A stretch of 64,000 nt of DNA from Olivibacter oleidegradans (lineage in GTDB: Bacteria; Bacteroidota; Bacteroidia; Sphingobacteriales; Sphingobacteriaceae), in NCBI RefSeq assembly GCF_042432805.1, contig NZ_JBHLWO010000001.1, forward strand, positions 1,488,001 through 1,552,000, written 5' to 3'. The notes under the pieces are model-generated. The model was not told the DNA's origin. It saw only the letters and a list, made by a program, of their open reading frames with translations, and made no database searches. Below are positions 35,614 to 45,664 of this stretch, piece by piece. Numbering within the stretch: position 1 is the stretch's first letter; each line of letters opens with the position of its first letter. Both the position numbers and the translations under genes were made by a program.

Positions 35614-36939
35614 ATGGATCAACAACATCTCGATTCAATTTCTAATTATCAAATTGCCATAATTGGTTTGGGCTACGTAGGATTACCATTAGCTATTGAG
35701 TTTGGCAGAAAATATGATGTTTTAGGATTTGATATTAATAAATCTCGTGTTAATGAGTTAAGAGAAGGTATAGACTACACAAGGCAGGCGAATATTCGAA
35801 GCCTGTTTTCGGTATTAAAAAGGAAGCAAGCACCGGGAAAAAACGGTGAGCATATCGGTTTAAGTCTGTCTAGTGACAAAAGAGATTTGATAAAATATAA
35901 TGTATTTATTGTTACTGTGCCAACACCCATCGACCGGTTTAAAGTTCCCGATCTGAGACCGTTAATACATGCTTCCGAAATGTTAGGCGAAATTTTGAAA
36001 AAAGGGGATATTGTGATTTATGAATCTACCGTATACCCAGGCTGTACCGAAGAAGTTTGTATTCCTGTTTTAGAAAGAATTTCGGGTCTTTGTCTTAATA
36101 CAGATTTTTATGTAGGCTATTCGCCTGAACGGATTAATCCGGGTGACAAGATCAACACAGTAACAAGAATCATAAAAGTAACTTCTGGTTCGTGTGCCGA
36201 CGCGGCATACCAAATTGACAGTCTTTACAAAAGCGTTATCAAAGCGGGTACTTACAGAGCACCAACTATTAAAGTTGCAGAAGCTGCTAAAGCTATAGAG
36301 AATGCGCAACGAGATGTAAATATATCATTTGTGAATGAATTGGCGTTAATATTTGACCGTATGGGTATAGATACTAATGAAGTTCTAGAAGCAGCAGCTA
36401 CGAAATTTAATTTTCTAAAATATAAACCGGGGCTTGTTGGAGGACATTGTATTTCAGTAGACCCGTATTACCTAGCCCATAAGGCAACACAACTAGGCTA
36501 CTATCCGGAGGTAATACTATCTGGAAGACGCGTTAATGATAGTATGTCAGAATTCATTGTAAGCAAAGTTATTAAATTAATGATAGCTAAGGGGCAAACG
36601 ATAAAAGATGCTAATGCCTTAATTTTAGGTATAACATTTAAAGAAAATTGCCCAGATATCCGAAATACTAAAGTGGTAGACATTTACACTGAACTTGTTC
36701 AATATGGAATTAAAGTAGATGTGTTTGATCCATGGGCTGACGCAGCTAAGGTGAAGGACGAGTATAATATCGATATATTCTCTAAGCTTATTCCTAACAA
36801 AAAGTATGGGGCGATATTACTGACGGTAGCTCATGACGAATTCCGAAGATTAAATATTATTAAGTTAAAAGAGAAAAATGCCATTGTCTTCGATTCTAAA
36901 GCCTTTTTGGATAGAGCAATAGTCGATTGCAGATTGTAA
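35614..36939 (+). CDS. UDP-N-acetylhexosamine 6-dehydrogenase, TviB/WbpO-type
   Basis: The 441-residue enzyme has the NAD-binding motif GLGYVGLPLAIEFG near residue 18, the ESTVYPGCTEE loop, and the catalytic Cys279 in GLVGGHCISVDPYYL. The overall pattern (GFDINKSRVNELREG) matches UDP-GlcNAc/UDP-GalNAc C6 dehydrogenases of Vi-antigen type rather than UDP-glucose dehydrogenase. It would oxidise C6 in two NAD steps to give UDP-HexNAcA. A second dehydrogenase of the WecC type follows two genes downstream, so two different uronic acids may be made. Confidence 0.88.
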   Translation: MDQQHLDSISNYQIAIIGLGYVGLPLAIEFGRKYDVLGFDINKSRVNELREGIDYTRQANIRSLFSVLKRKQAPGKNGEHIGLSLSSDKRDLIKYNVFIVTVPTPIDRFKVPDLRPLIHASEMLGEILKKGDIVIYESTVYPGCTEEVCIPVLERISGLCLNTDFYVGYSPERINPGDKINTVTRIIKVTSGSCADAAYQIDSLYKSVIKAGTYRAPTIKVAEAAKAIENAQRDVNISFVNELALIFDRMGIDTNEVLEAAATKFNFLKYKPGLVGGHCISVDPYYLAHKATQLGYYPEVILSGRRVNDSMSEFIVSKVIKLMIAKGQTIKDANALILGITFKENCPDIRNTKVVDIYTELVQYGIKVDVFDPWADAAKVKDEYNIDIFSKLIPNKKYGAILLTVAHDEFRRLNIIKLKEKNAIVFDSKAFLDRAIVDCRL

Positions 36940-36946
36940 CAATAAA

Positions 36947-38065
36947 ATGAAAAGAAATCTAATAGTCTTTGGTACTAGACCAGAAGCCATAAAAATGGCT
37001 CCTTTGGTAAGAGAATTTAAGAAGTATGAGGATAGATTCCATACAAAAGTGTGCGTTACAGCCCAACATCGAGAAATGTTAGATCAAGTGCTCGAGTTTT
37101 TTGAAATCATTCCAGATTTCGACTTAAATCTAATGAGACCGAATCAAAACCTTCATTCGCTTACGGCAGATATCATCACCGGGCTTAAAAATGTTCTAGA
37201 TGAATTTAATCCCGATTATGTATATGTACATGGTGATACTACAACTACAATGGCAGCAAGTATTGCAGCTTTTTATTCAGGTGCAAAAGTTTGTCATGTT
37301 GAAGCGGGCTTAAGAACGCACAATAAAATATCTCCTTTTCCCGAAGAGATCAACAGACAAGTGACCGGGAGAATTGCTGACTACCATTTCGCTCCCACTG
37401 AGGCCTCTAAAAGAAATCTTTTAAAGGAAAATATTGCTGAAAATAATATTTTAATCACTGGTAATACGGTTATAGATGCGTTAATTGAAAGTTCTGAACG
37501 TGTAGCTGATTTGGAAAATGAAGAAATAGTAGCGCTAAAGAATGTTATTGACAAGAATAAAAAGATTATTTTAGTAACAGGACATAGAAGGGAGAACCAC
37601 GGACAAGGATTTATCAATATATGTGAGGCACTGAAAGAGATAGCGAAGAAACATAAGGATGTACAAATTATTTACCCCGTCCACTTGAATCCAAATGTGA
37701 AGAAACCGGTATATAATATTTTATCAAATATTAGTAACATAACACTTATTGAACCTCTTGCGTACCCAGCATTTGTGTGGTTGATGAATCAATCGTATTT
37801 GATCATTACGGATTCGGGTGGTGTCCAAGAAGAAGCGCCAAGTTTGGGAAAACCGGTATTGGTTATGCGTGATACAACCGAAAGACCAGAGGCTGTCGAA
37901 GCAGGAACGGTCATATTGGTAGGGACAGATTTAAGAAAAATCGTTAATGAATGTGCAAGTCTGTTGCTTTCAGATAGCAAATATAAAATTATGAGCGCAT
38001 TACACAATCCGTACGGAGACGGTTTTGCTTGCAAAAGAATTGTTGATTTTATTGATCAGTTATAA
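36947..38065 (+). CDS. wecB: UDP-N-acetylglucosamine 2-epimerase (non-hydrolysing)
   Basis: The 372-residue cytoplasmic enzyme has the full family signature: FGTRPEAIKMAPLV at the start, VHGDTTTTMAAS, HVEAGLRT, and ITDSGGVQEEAPSLGKPVLV near the C-terminus. It interconverts UDP-GlcNAc and UDP-ManNAc. It starts seven bases after the dehydrogenase gene and is followed 14 bases later by the UDP-ManNAc dehydrogenase, so the three form a nucleotide-sugar module. Confidence 0.95.
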   Translation: MKRNLIVFGTRPEAIKMAPLVREFKKYEDRFHTKVCVTAQHREMLDQVLEFFEIIPDFDLNLMRPNQNLHSLTADIITGLKNVLDEFNPDYVYVHGDTTTTMAASIAAFYSGAKVCHVEAGLRTHNKISPFPEEINRQVTGRIADYHFAPTEASKRNLLKENIAENNILITGNTVIDALIESSERVADLENEEIVALKNVIDKNKKIILVTGHRRENHGQGFINICEALKEIAKKHKDVQIIYPVHLNPNVKKPVYNILSNISNITLIEPLAYPAFVWLMNQSYLIITDSGGVQEEAPSLGKPVLVMRDTTERPEAVEAGTVILVGTDLRKIVNECASLLLSDSKYKIMSALHNPYGDGFACKRIVDFIDQL

Positions 38066-38079
38066 AGAAGACATATATA

Positions 38080-39306
38080 ATGAATATTACTAAAGTCGTT
38101 ACGGTCGGTTTGGGATACATAGGATTGCCCACATCGGCGTTAATTGCAAATAATGGAATCTTCGTACATGGCGTTGATGTAAATCAACGAGTAGTGGATA
38201 CGATCAATGCAGGCAAAATACATATTGTTGAGCCCAGCTTGGATGAAGCCGTGGCTAAGGCAGTTAATTCGGGATTTCTAAGGGCAGATACTCAGCCAAC
38301 AGTTGCTGATACCTATCTTATTGTTGTTCCAACGCCATTTAAGGGAAATTATGAGCCTGATATATCTTATGTTGAGGCAGCAACCAGATCCATAATACCA
38401 CTTTTAAAGGCGGGAGATCTGTATATAATAGAGTCGACATCTCCTGTAGGCACTACAGAAAAAATGATGAAATTGATTTTCTCGGAGCGTCCAGAACTAG
38501 AAGGTGAAATTTTCTTAGCCTATTGTCCTGAGCGGGTTTTACCTGGAAATGTCATGTATGAGCTTGTGAATAATGATCGCGTGATCGGCGGTGTCAATAC
38601 TGCGTCAACCGAAAAGGCAATAAGTTTCTACCAAAAATTCGTTAAAGGTGAACTTCACTCAACCAATGCGCGTACAGCAGAGATGTGTAAACTCACGGAG
38701 AATTCGTCTCGCGATGTTCAAATTGCATTTGCGAATGAACTTTCATTAATTTGCGACAAAGCTGGAATAGACGTTTGGGAGTTGATTAGATTAGCTAATA
38801 AGCATCCTCGTGTTAACATTCTACAACCGGGTTGTGGGGTTGGCGGACATTGTATAGCGGTCGATCCTTATTTTATAGTGGCTGAGTTTCCGTTGGAATC
38901 AAAAATTATAGCTTCAGCAAGAGAAATTAACAATTACAAGTCCTTTTGGTGTGCAGAGAAGGTGAAAAACGCCCGTCTCGGTTTTCAATTAAAACATGGA
39001 CGGAAGCCTTCAATTGCTATTATGGGGCTCGCATTTAAACCTAATATTGATGATCTAAGAGAATCACCTGCCAAGTACATTGCACAGCGTATTATGCAGG
39101 ATGCTAATGACGAAGAGTATTTTATAGTTGAACCTAATATCGACTCTCATCATGTTTTTAAATTGACTTCTTATCAAGAAGCGGTTGAAAAGGCAGATAT
39201 CATCGCTTTTTTAGTGGCACATGATGAATTTAAAGCGCTTTCTTTCTCCGAAGATAAAATTGTTTTAGACTTCTGCGGAGTTAACAATAAGAAACAAGGT
39301 CTGTAG
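38080..39306 (+). CDS. wecC: UDP-N-acetyl-D-mannosamine dehydrogenase
   Basis: The 408-residue protein has the Rossmann motif GLGYIGLPTSALIANNG, the segment IESTSPVGTTEKM, and catalytic Cys258 in GVGGHCIAVDPYF. With the 2-epimerase upstream it makes UDP-ManNAcA, a component of many capsules and of enterobacterial common antigen. The set B polymer therefore probably contains an acidic residue. A second open branch through the TviB-type enzyme suggests a second HexNAcA as well. Confidence 0.93.
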   Translation: MNITKVVTVGLGYIGLPTSALIANNGIFVHGVDVNQRVVDTINAGKIHIVEPSLDEAVAKAVNSGFLRADTQPTVADTYLIVVPTPFKGNYEPDISYVEAATRSIIPLLKAGDLYIIESTSPVGTTEKMMKLIFSERPELEGEIFLAYCPERVLPGNVMYELVNNDRVIGGVNTASTEKAISFYQKFVKGELHSTNARTAEMCKLTENSSRDVQIAFANELSLICDKAGIDVWELIRLANKHPRVNILQPGCGVGGHCIAVDPYFIVAEFPLESKIIASAREINNYKSFWCAEKVKNARLGFQLKHGRKPSIAIMGLAFKPNIDDLRESPAKYIAQRIMQDANDEEYFIVEPNIDSHHVFKLTSYQEAVEKADIIAFLVAHDEFKALSFSEDKIVLDFCGVNNKKQGL

Positions 39307-39352
39307 GAATGATTGAGGTTCTATAAAATATAGTCTAGGAAATGGGTGAGAA

Positions 39353-40501
39353 ATGATTTATTTAGCTATTCTTATACTACTTTTATGTACAGCTCTTATT
39401 CCAGAGCGAAAGAAGGGTGTAGTTAGTTATATTTTCTTATACCTTATCTTAACGCTTGTTGCTGGGTTGAGATATAGAGTTGGTGGCGACACATTGGCCT
39501 ATATTAATGATTTCAACAAATTACCGCAATTCGCTGATCTACAGAGGTTTGATTATTTGAATGCGCCCTATAACCCCCTTTGGTACATTTTTAATGCCTT
39601 TGTTAAAGCAGTTTGGAATGATTTTGTCTTTTTTCAGCTAATTCACGCTGCCATTGTCAATGGAGCCGTTTTTTGGTTCTTTAACAAGTATTGTAAATAC
39701 AAGTATGTTGCTGTTTTATTCTATTATATTCTTTATTACACGTACTTTAATATGGAAATCTTGCGTGAGTCGCTTGCAATAGCCGTCTTTTTGTTATCGG
39801 TTCCTTCGCTCATCGCAAAAAAATGGTTTAAATATTATACTTTAGCATTTATTGCAGTATTTCTTCACAGTTCGGCCATGATGCTGTTTTTTTTGCCTAT
39901 TCTGTATAAAAGACTTAGTCGGAAGTACATTTTGTTGATGTGCTTACTTTTGATATTGTTACCAATTATAAATATAGAAAACGTCCTAATGATTTTTTCT
40001 TTTACAGATCAAATAGCAATAAAGATAAAATCGTACATGTCGAGTGAAATAAATATTTTCGGTGTGCTTATGCAATTATTGGTGGTATTACCTACATTAG
40101 TGTTTCATTTTGTGCGAAAAAAGAACGATATTGGACAACATGTATTTCAAAATAACGTCAGCCCGTATCTTATAATAGGCATACTATCGCTCATACTCGG
40201 TGGGTTTTATCGGTTTTTAAACTACTTAGCTCTGCTAAATGTTGTCTACTTAGCAGACACTTTTTGTTCAATTCAGACGTTAAAAAAATCGTCTAATTAT
40301 TCATCAAAATTGGCCAATTTTGCCATAGTAATGTTACTAATCCATCAAATATATTACTACGTAAGAGATACTTCGGAATATAGAATCGGGACACGATTCT
40401 ATATGCTTTATTTTCCATACCATACAGTTTTCGATCCTCAAATAGAGTTAAATAGAGAGAGAATTTATATTAATATGATGGATTTAGACTATCATTACTA
40501 A
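39353..40501 (+). CDS. EpsG-family polysaccharide polymerase (Wzy-type), set B
   Basis: The 382-residue protein has about ten membrane helices and the EpsG-type motif LRYRVGGDTLAYINDF, followed by EILRESLAIAVFLLSVPSLI. It would polymerise the set B repeat units. It is unlike the set A polymerase beyond the family motifs, which supports two different linkage types. It stands between the UDP-ManNAcA genes and a flippase gene. Confidence 0.85.
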   Translation: MIYLAILILLLCTALIPERKKGVVSYIFLYLILTLVAGLRYRVGGDTLAYINDFNKLPQFADLQRFDYLNAPYNPLWYIFNAFVKAVWNDFVFFQLIHAAIVNGAVFWFFNKYCKYKYVAVLFYYILYYTYFNMEILRESLAIAVFLLSVPSLIAKKWFKYYTLAFIAVFLHSSAMMLFFLPILYKRLSRKYILLMCLLLILLPIINIENVLMIFSFTDQIAIKIKSYMSSEINIFGVLMQLLVVLPTLVFHFVRKKNDIGQHVFQNNVSPYLIIGILSLILGGFYRFLNYLALLNVVYLADTFCSIQTLKKSSNYSSKLANFAIVMLLIHQIYYYVRDTSEYRIGTRFYMLYFPYHTVFDPQIELNRERIYINMMDLDYHY

Positions 40502-40508
40502 GAAGGAT

Positions 40509-41783
40509 ATGTGTAAAAATTTTTACTTGAGGTATAAAAAGTTAATAGAGAATTTTTTCTCCTTATCATTGTTGAATGTAACGAACTATATCTTTCCTTT
40601 GCTTATAATTCCATATTTAACAAGAGTATTAGGTGTGGAAAAATACGGCACTTACATCTTTGCGTATTCAATCTTAAATTACTTCAATCTTTTTATACAA
40701 TACGGATTCCTTTATTCAGGGACAAAAAAGGTATCAATAATACGAGATAATGCCGATTCATTAAATAGAGTGTTTAGTGCTATTACCGTGGTACGACTTG
40801 TTTTTAATATTATTGGCATAGCAGTTTTGCTCGGTTGTCTTTTTTTTATTCCCATATTTAAAGCGGAGTTTTCTTTATACATTTTAGGTGTTGGAATATT
40901 TGTTGGCCAGTCGCTGACGCCATATTGGTTATTACAGGGGTTAGAAAATATGCGGTATATAACTGTAATTAATTTCGTCGCTCGCGCTGTGTCTGTAATT
41001 CTTATTTTCATATTAGTGAAGAGTTCATCAGATTACGGTTTAGCAATGGCGATCCAATCGGTTAGTTTTCTCACCGGCGCTATATTCTCTTATTTTATCA
41101 TCTTTTGTCATTTGAAGATCTCATTTGTCTGGCCTTCTTTAAAGGAGATGACTACGGAGGTCAATGAAGGATTTCAAATTTTCTTATCAACTGTCGGGAT
41201 CAATTTTTATCGAGACTCTAATATTCTTATTCTCGGTATGTTGACGAATTATACAATAGTCGGATATTACGCCCCAGCTGAAAAGTTAATTAAGGCAGTG
41301 CAGTCTGTTACTGCCCCTTTTGTGAATACTTTGTACCCATATTTTAGTAGAAAGTTTAGTCATGATAAAAATAGTCATAATGTTTTTTTTAAGATTGGAA
41401 AATATTACAATATGGTCTTATTATTGCTTTCTGTTATTGTGTTTTTATTTGCAAAGCATATTATTGAAATAATGATCGGTACAAACTTTTCTGGATCGGT
41501 TTTGGATTTGAGAATACTTTCGCTGGTAATATTGTTTGGAGGAATGAATTTCTATTATGGTATTATAGGGATGGTAAATTTCGATTTAAGTGGTCAGTTT
41601 ACCAAATTTGTATGGATATCAGGAGGCATTAGTGTAGTTTTTTGTTTGGCCTTATCTCTTTATTTCCAAGATGCTGGCGCAGCTGTTTCAATGGTTATTG
41701 CCGAGGCTCTGCTTTTTTGCTTGATTACCAGAGCTTTTTATAAAAAAGACTTTTTTGGGTTGAAAGAAAAACGACTCTCTTAA
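40509..41783 (+). CDS. Oligosaccharide flippase (Wzx, MOP superfamily), set B
   Basis: The 424-residue protein has about 12 membrane helices and the RfbX/Wzx start NVTNYIFPLLIIPYLTRVLG followed by VEKYGTYIFAYSILNY. It begins seven bases after the polymerase gene, so the two should act in the same pathway, moving lipid-linked units to the periplasmic polymerase. Confidence 0.92.
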   Translation: MCKNFYLRYKKLIENFFSLSLLNVTNYIFPLLIIPYLTRVLGVEKYGTYIFAYSILNYFNLFIQYGFLYSGTKKVSIIRDNADSLNRVFSAITVVRLVFNIIGIAVLLGCLFFIPIFKAEFSLYILGVGIFVGQSLTPYWLLQGLENMRYITVINFVARAVSVILIFILVKSSSDYGLAMAIQSVSFLTGAIFSYFIIFCHLKISFVWPSLKEMTTEVNEGFQIFLSTVGINFYRDSNILILGMLTNYTIVGYYAPAEKLIKAVQSVTAPFVNTLYPYFSRKFSHDKNSHNVFFKIGKYYNMVLLLLSVIVFLFAKHIIEIMIGTNFSGSVLDLRILSLVILFGGMNFYYGIIGMVNFDLSGQFTKFVWISGGISVVFCLALSLYFQDAGAAVSMVIAEALLFCLITRAFYKKDFFGLKEKRLS

Positions 41784-41824
41784 GTTCGTAAGTGCTATAG
41801 GATAAAATTTTTAATCAGTTGGTT

Positions 41825-43564
41825 ATGATAAAAAGAATGTCACTTTTGTTTGTTTTCCTTTTTTGCAACCGTTTGCTAGCTCAGCAGATTCCTATTGTAA
41901 CAAATGGTTCACCTAAAGCAAAAATTGTATTAAATGAAAATGCTTCAGAAAATGTAAAAAAAGCAAGTCTATTACTGCAAAAATATGTAAAAGAAATTTC
42001 TGGCGCTACACTTCCCTTGGTTGCCAGTTCAAAAGGCAACGTAATCAGGATTATTACATCTTCTGATAATTATCGCAGTGACTTCCGGGGCAAAGAAAGT
42101 GATGCCTATATATTGCGATCAAACCGCAATGGAGAGTTTTTGATTGTTGGAAGCACCGACTTAGGAACAGAATTCGGTATATATGATTTTATTGAACGAT
42201 GTTTAGAAGTCACTTGGTTGATGCCAACTGATCTTGGAACATATGTTCCAACTAAGAAAAATTTATCTCTACCACAAATTAATGTTGTTTCAAATCCCTC
42301 TTATAAATCGCGCCAACTTTCCCCGATAGATATTAATGGGTCAAGCGACCTAAATATTTGGGGTAGAAGAAATAGGTTAGTTAGTAAAATCAGTTTTCAT
42401 CATAATATGAATTATTTCGTCGGTGATAAGAACCTGGAAAAGTACGATGCTGATATCTTTCCAATATATGGCGGCAAAAGGTATTATCCTAAAAGTTCCT
42501 CTGACCATACTTGGCAACCGAATTTTAGCTCTCCGGCATTTAAAAAGATCGGTGCTGAAAAGATTATTGAATATTTCAGTAAGAATGAGAATGCCAGCAG
42601 TTTTTCTCTTGGTATAAACGATACACACCGAGTTGGAGCCAATCAGCTTAAGTCGAAAAGTGGAAAGAACTACTTGGGATTTGAGAACAGTTCTGACGCA
42701 TATTATTCTTGGGTTAATGGCGTTATAGCCGAGGTAAATAAGAAGTATCCAAATAAAAAATATGGTTTACTTGCTTATTATAATGTAGCTGATCCTCCTT
42801 CAACTTCAGTTGGTGTAAGCGATCAGGTAGTCCCTTACCTAACTTACGAACGAATTCGATGGTCGAATTTAGAAGCAAAAAGAAATGACCAAGTAAGAAC
42901 TGCAAAATGGGCGAAACATGTTCCGGAACTCGGTTGGTATGACTATCTTTACGGGAATACATATTTAATTCCTAGAGCTTATCCTCATATTATGGCAGAA
43001 TATCTAAAATGGGGAAATGCAAATAAAGTAAAGCATTTTTATGGTGAAATTTATCCAAACTGGGGAGAAGGACCCAAATATTGGTTACTGACAAAATTGT
43101 TATGGAATCCGAACCAAAATGTTGACAATCTTTTAAATGAGTGGTACGAAAAATGTGTTGGAAAAGATGCGGCAACCTATTTGAGGCAGTATTATACTAT
43201 TTGGGAAAACTATTGGAGTAAAAAGCTCATCAAAACACCATGGTTTGCTATTAATAGTACGTTTTTACCATTTAATAATGTCGATTACTTAAAACTTGTT
43301 GATGAAAAAATGATAAGAGATTCAGAGACCCTTCTTGAAAACGTTTGCGCTAAGGCTAAAGGGAATAAAGAAAAGCAGAGAGCTCAGGCGATATACGATA
43401 TGTGGAGCTTATACAAACTGGGTCTTCAACTTTATAGTTCTGGCAAGTTCTCAAATTTAAAGGACTTTAAGAAGTCGGAAGAGTTTTTGAAGGTCTTACA
43501 GCAGTTAAAAGAGAACCCATTGCATCGACATACGGTAGACAATATCAATCGAGTTATTAACTAG
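41825..43564 (+). CDS. Secreted DUF4838-type glycosidase-like protein
   Basis: The 579-residue protein has a signal peptide (residues 1-20, ending LLAQQ), an N-terminal domain resembling the GH67-N or alpha-glucuronidase-like module (LLQKYVKEISGATLPLV, then GTEFGIYDFIERCLEVTWL), and a DUF4838-type body from about residue 170 (GINDTHRV, GLLAYYNVADPP, AKWAKHVPELGWYDYLYGN). The start at ATG 41825 is used; an upstream TTG adds only two residues. It is periplasmic or exported, and lies inside the set B operon, unusual for this family, which is known mostly from polysaccharide-use loci. It may trim or release the polymer, but no catalytic residue can be assigned with certainty. Confidence 0.7.
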   Translation: MIKRMSLLFVFLFCNRLLAQQIPIVTNGSPKAKIVLNENASENVKKASLLLQKYVKEISGATLPLVASSKGNVIRIITSSDNYRSDFRGKESDAYILRSNRNGEFLIVGSTDLGTEFGIYDFIERCLEVTWLMPTDLGTYVPTKKNLSLPQINVVSNPSYKSRQLSPIDINGSSDLNIWGRRNRLVSKISFHHNMNYFVGDKNLEKYDADIFPIYGGKRYYPKSSSDHTWQPNFSSPAFKKIGAEKIIEYFSKNENASSFSLGINDTHRVGANQLKSKSGKNYLGFENSSDAYYSWVNGVIAEVNKKYPNKKYGLLAYYNVADPPSTSVGVSDQVVPYLTYERIRWSNLEAKRNDQVRTAKWAKHVPELGWYDYLYGNTYLIPRAYPHIMAEYLKWGNANKVKHFYGEIYPNWGEGPKYWLLTKLLWNPNQNVDNLLNEWYEKCVGKDAATYLRQYYTIWENYWSKKLIKTPWFAINSTFLPFNNVDYLKLVDEKMIRDSETLLENVCAKAKGNKEKQRAQAIYDMWSLYKLGLQLYSSGKFSNLKDFKKSEEFLKVLQQLKENPLHRHTVDNINRVIN

Positions 43565-43630
43565 TGTCGATTATATATGGCGTTTTGGATATTAATAATG
43601 ATGAATATTGGTTAATAGACTGAATCAATC

Positions 43631-44656
43631 TTGAACGAAGAAAGCTTATACATCGTTGTGTTAAATTGGAATGGCTATGAGGATACCTGCCTATGTATTG
43701 ACAGTATATTAAATAGCTCATTTGACAAGTATACTATTGTACTCGTGGATAACGGTTCTGAACTGGAACAATTAAATCGACTTAATGTATATTGTCAGAA
43801 GAAATTTAAACACATAGTGAACTACAATGGGAATGATGTCTTGATGACTGAACCACTACCTATTGGGGAAAGTTTAAAAAAAATTAAGAGTAACGATAAA
43901 ATTGTAATAATCAAAAATGAGAGTAATCTCGGGTTTGCGCCAGGTAACAACGTAGCTTTAAGATTCATAAAAGCGATTGGCGGAAGGTACGCTATGCTCT
44001 TAAATAATGACACGGAAGTTTTGGAGGATTCTTTGTCTAAAATGTTCGAGGTCATGTTGAATAAAAAGCCAGCGACAGTGATACCCCAAATAAGGTATTT
44101 TAATCCCTCAGATATTATTTGGAATTGTGGCGGGAAAATTACATGGTATGGCGCTAGAAGGTATTATTATTTTAGAGAGCATACTTCAAAAGTTTCCAAA
44201 AAGGAGATATTACAGGTAGATTATGCTACAGGGTGTGCTTTAATGATGGATTTAGATAAGACGGGCTTGCTAAGTGAGAAATTTTTCTTTGGTGAAGAAG
44301 ATTTTGAACTGTCTTTACGGTTGAAAAAAGCAAAACTTGAGCAGCTATGTGTACTTAATTCAATAATTTTGCATAAAGTGGGCACCTCAAGGAAAAAAGT
44401 ATCGAGCGATAAATTAGGTCCAATATGTTATCACTATGCTATGAGATTATCGGATTTGAAAGATTATCAAAGCTTAATAAACTGGTATATTACAGTTTTT
44501 GCGCATATCGCAAGTTCATACATTGTGCTCAGAAGAGATACGTCTATTTCCCCTATAAAATTCCTTAGATTTTGGAAAACAACATTGAAAGTTGTTAAAA
44601 GAACAGATAAATTTACGAGAGAGATTTTTCTAAACCTCACAAGAAAAGGTATTTAA
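43631..44656 (+). CDS. GT2-family glycosyltransferase
   Basis: The 341-residue protein has the start YIVVLNWNGYEDTCLCIDSI, IVLVDNGS, the segment NLGFAPGNNVALRF, the metal motif LLNNDTEVL at about residue 120, and FFFGEEDFELSLRLKKAKL. No ATG fits; the only start that keeps the family N-terminus is TTG at 43631, because an in-frame stop lies 12 bases upstream. It belongs to the set B repeat-unit assembly, between the DUF4838 gene and a GT4-like gene. Confidence 0.87.
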   Translation: MNEESLYIVVLNWNGYEDTCLCIDSILNSSFDKYTIVLVDNGSELEQLNRLNVYCQKKFKHIVNYNGNDVLMTEPLPIGESLKKIKSNDKIVIIKNESNLGFAPGNNVALRFIKAIGGRYAMLLNNDTEVLEDSLSKMFEVMLNKKPATVIPQIRYFNPSDIIWNCGGKITWYGARRYYYFREHTSKVSKKEILQVDYATGCALMMDLDKTGLLSEKFFFGEEDFELSLRLKKAKLEQLCVLNSIILHKVGTSRKKVSSDKLGPICYHYAMRLSDLKDYQSLINWYITVFAHIASSYIVLRRDTSISPIKFLRFWKTTLKVVKRTDKFTREIFLNLTRKGI

Positions 44657-44710
44657 TTCAGGTGGGGGAGACACCAAATATCAAGCTACTAAAAAAAGAC
44701 AATTCTAAAG

Positions 44711-45664
44711 ATGAGCAACATTGGCATTATAGGAAAGGTACCCCCTCCTATTGGAGGAGTCACTGTGCACGTTTCGAGATTATTAATATTGCTGAGAAAA
44801 GAAGGTATATCGTTCGATTTTTTCGATTTACAAGTAAAGAAAAAGCGAATATTGGTGTATTTTTTCTTAAAACATAAAGTCATACATCTCCATACTTCCA
44901 GTGTATACCTTCGCTTTCTTCTTTCGCTTGCATGTTTTTTCTTTTTTAAGAAGTTGATCGTCACTTTTCACGGGAATTTAGGTCGATATGGTGGGGTAAA
45001 AGATATCTTAGATAAATTGACATTGTACTTAGCGGCACTTCCGATAGTTTTGAATCATGCAAGTTATGATATTGCTTATGCTATAAATAAGAAGGTAAAG
45101 ATGATTTCTGCATTTATTCCGCCACAAAAGGTGGAAAGCTTAGATTTTGCTACAATCGACAAAATCTCAAACCTTAAACAACAAAGAAGGTTATTTTGTA
45201 CAAATGCGTTTAATGTATCTTTCGATAGGGATGGCAATGAAACATATCGTATATCTGATTTAGTGCGAGTTTTTGGTAAATATCAAGATATGGCTCTAAT
45301 AATATCGGATCCGTCAGGTAATTATAAACTTTATCTCAAAAGCCTTAATATAGAAATTCCTCAGAATGTACTTTTCTTGGCATTTCCCCATGATTTTAAT
45401 GCGGTCATTCATGAGGCGGACTGCTTTATTAGATTTACGTCAACTGACGGTGACTCTCTTTCCGTAAAAGAAGCTTTGTCTACCGGAAAGCAGGTTATTG
45501 CCAGTAACGTTGTGGATCGCCCAAAAGGAGTGATATTGGTGAGCGATTTAAACGATCTTGAAAATAAGTTGACAAGTTTTCATATTAATCATTCTTCTCC
45601 TATCTTCGAAGATACTGGCTCACGTGATTTGCTCAATCTTTACAAACAGCTTAATACTTTATGA
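44711..45664 (+). CDS. Glycosyltransferase, GT4-like, short
   Basis: The 317-residue protein begins with GIIGKVPPPIGGVTVHVSRL, typical of the GT4 acceptor domain, and ends with a donor-domain motif DGDSLSVKEALSTGKQVIAS at about residue 250. At 317 residues it is shorter than the usual 350 to 400, with a compact linker. Its stop overlaps the start of the next gene (ATGA), so translation is coupled. It adds a sugar of the set B unit. Confidence 0.8.
   Translation: MSNIGIIGKVPPPIGGVTVHVSRLLILLRKEGISFDFFDLQVKKKRILVYFFLKHKVIHLHTSSVYLRFLLSLACFFFFKKLIVTFHGNLGRYGGVKDILDKLTLYLAALPIVLNHASYDIAYAINKKVKMISAFIPPQKVESLDFATIDKISNLKQQRRLFCTNAFNVSFDRDGNETYRISDLVRVFGKYQDMALIISDPSGNYKLYLKSLNIEIPQNVLFLAFPHDFNAVIHEADCFIRFTSTDGDSLSVKEALSTGKQVIASNVVDRPKGVILVSDLNDLENKLTSFHINHSSPIFEDTGSRDLLNLYKQLNTL

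Noticed and set aside
44662..44877. 71-codon plus-strand frame before and across the GT4-like gene start
   Set aside because: It overlaps the conserved N-terminus of the glycosyltransferase in another phase and has no protein features.
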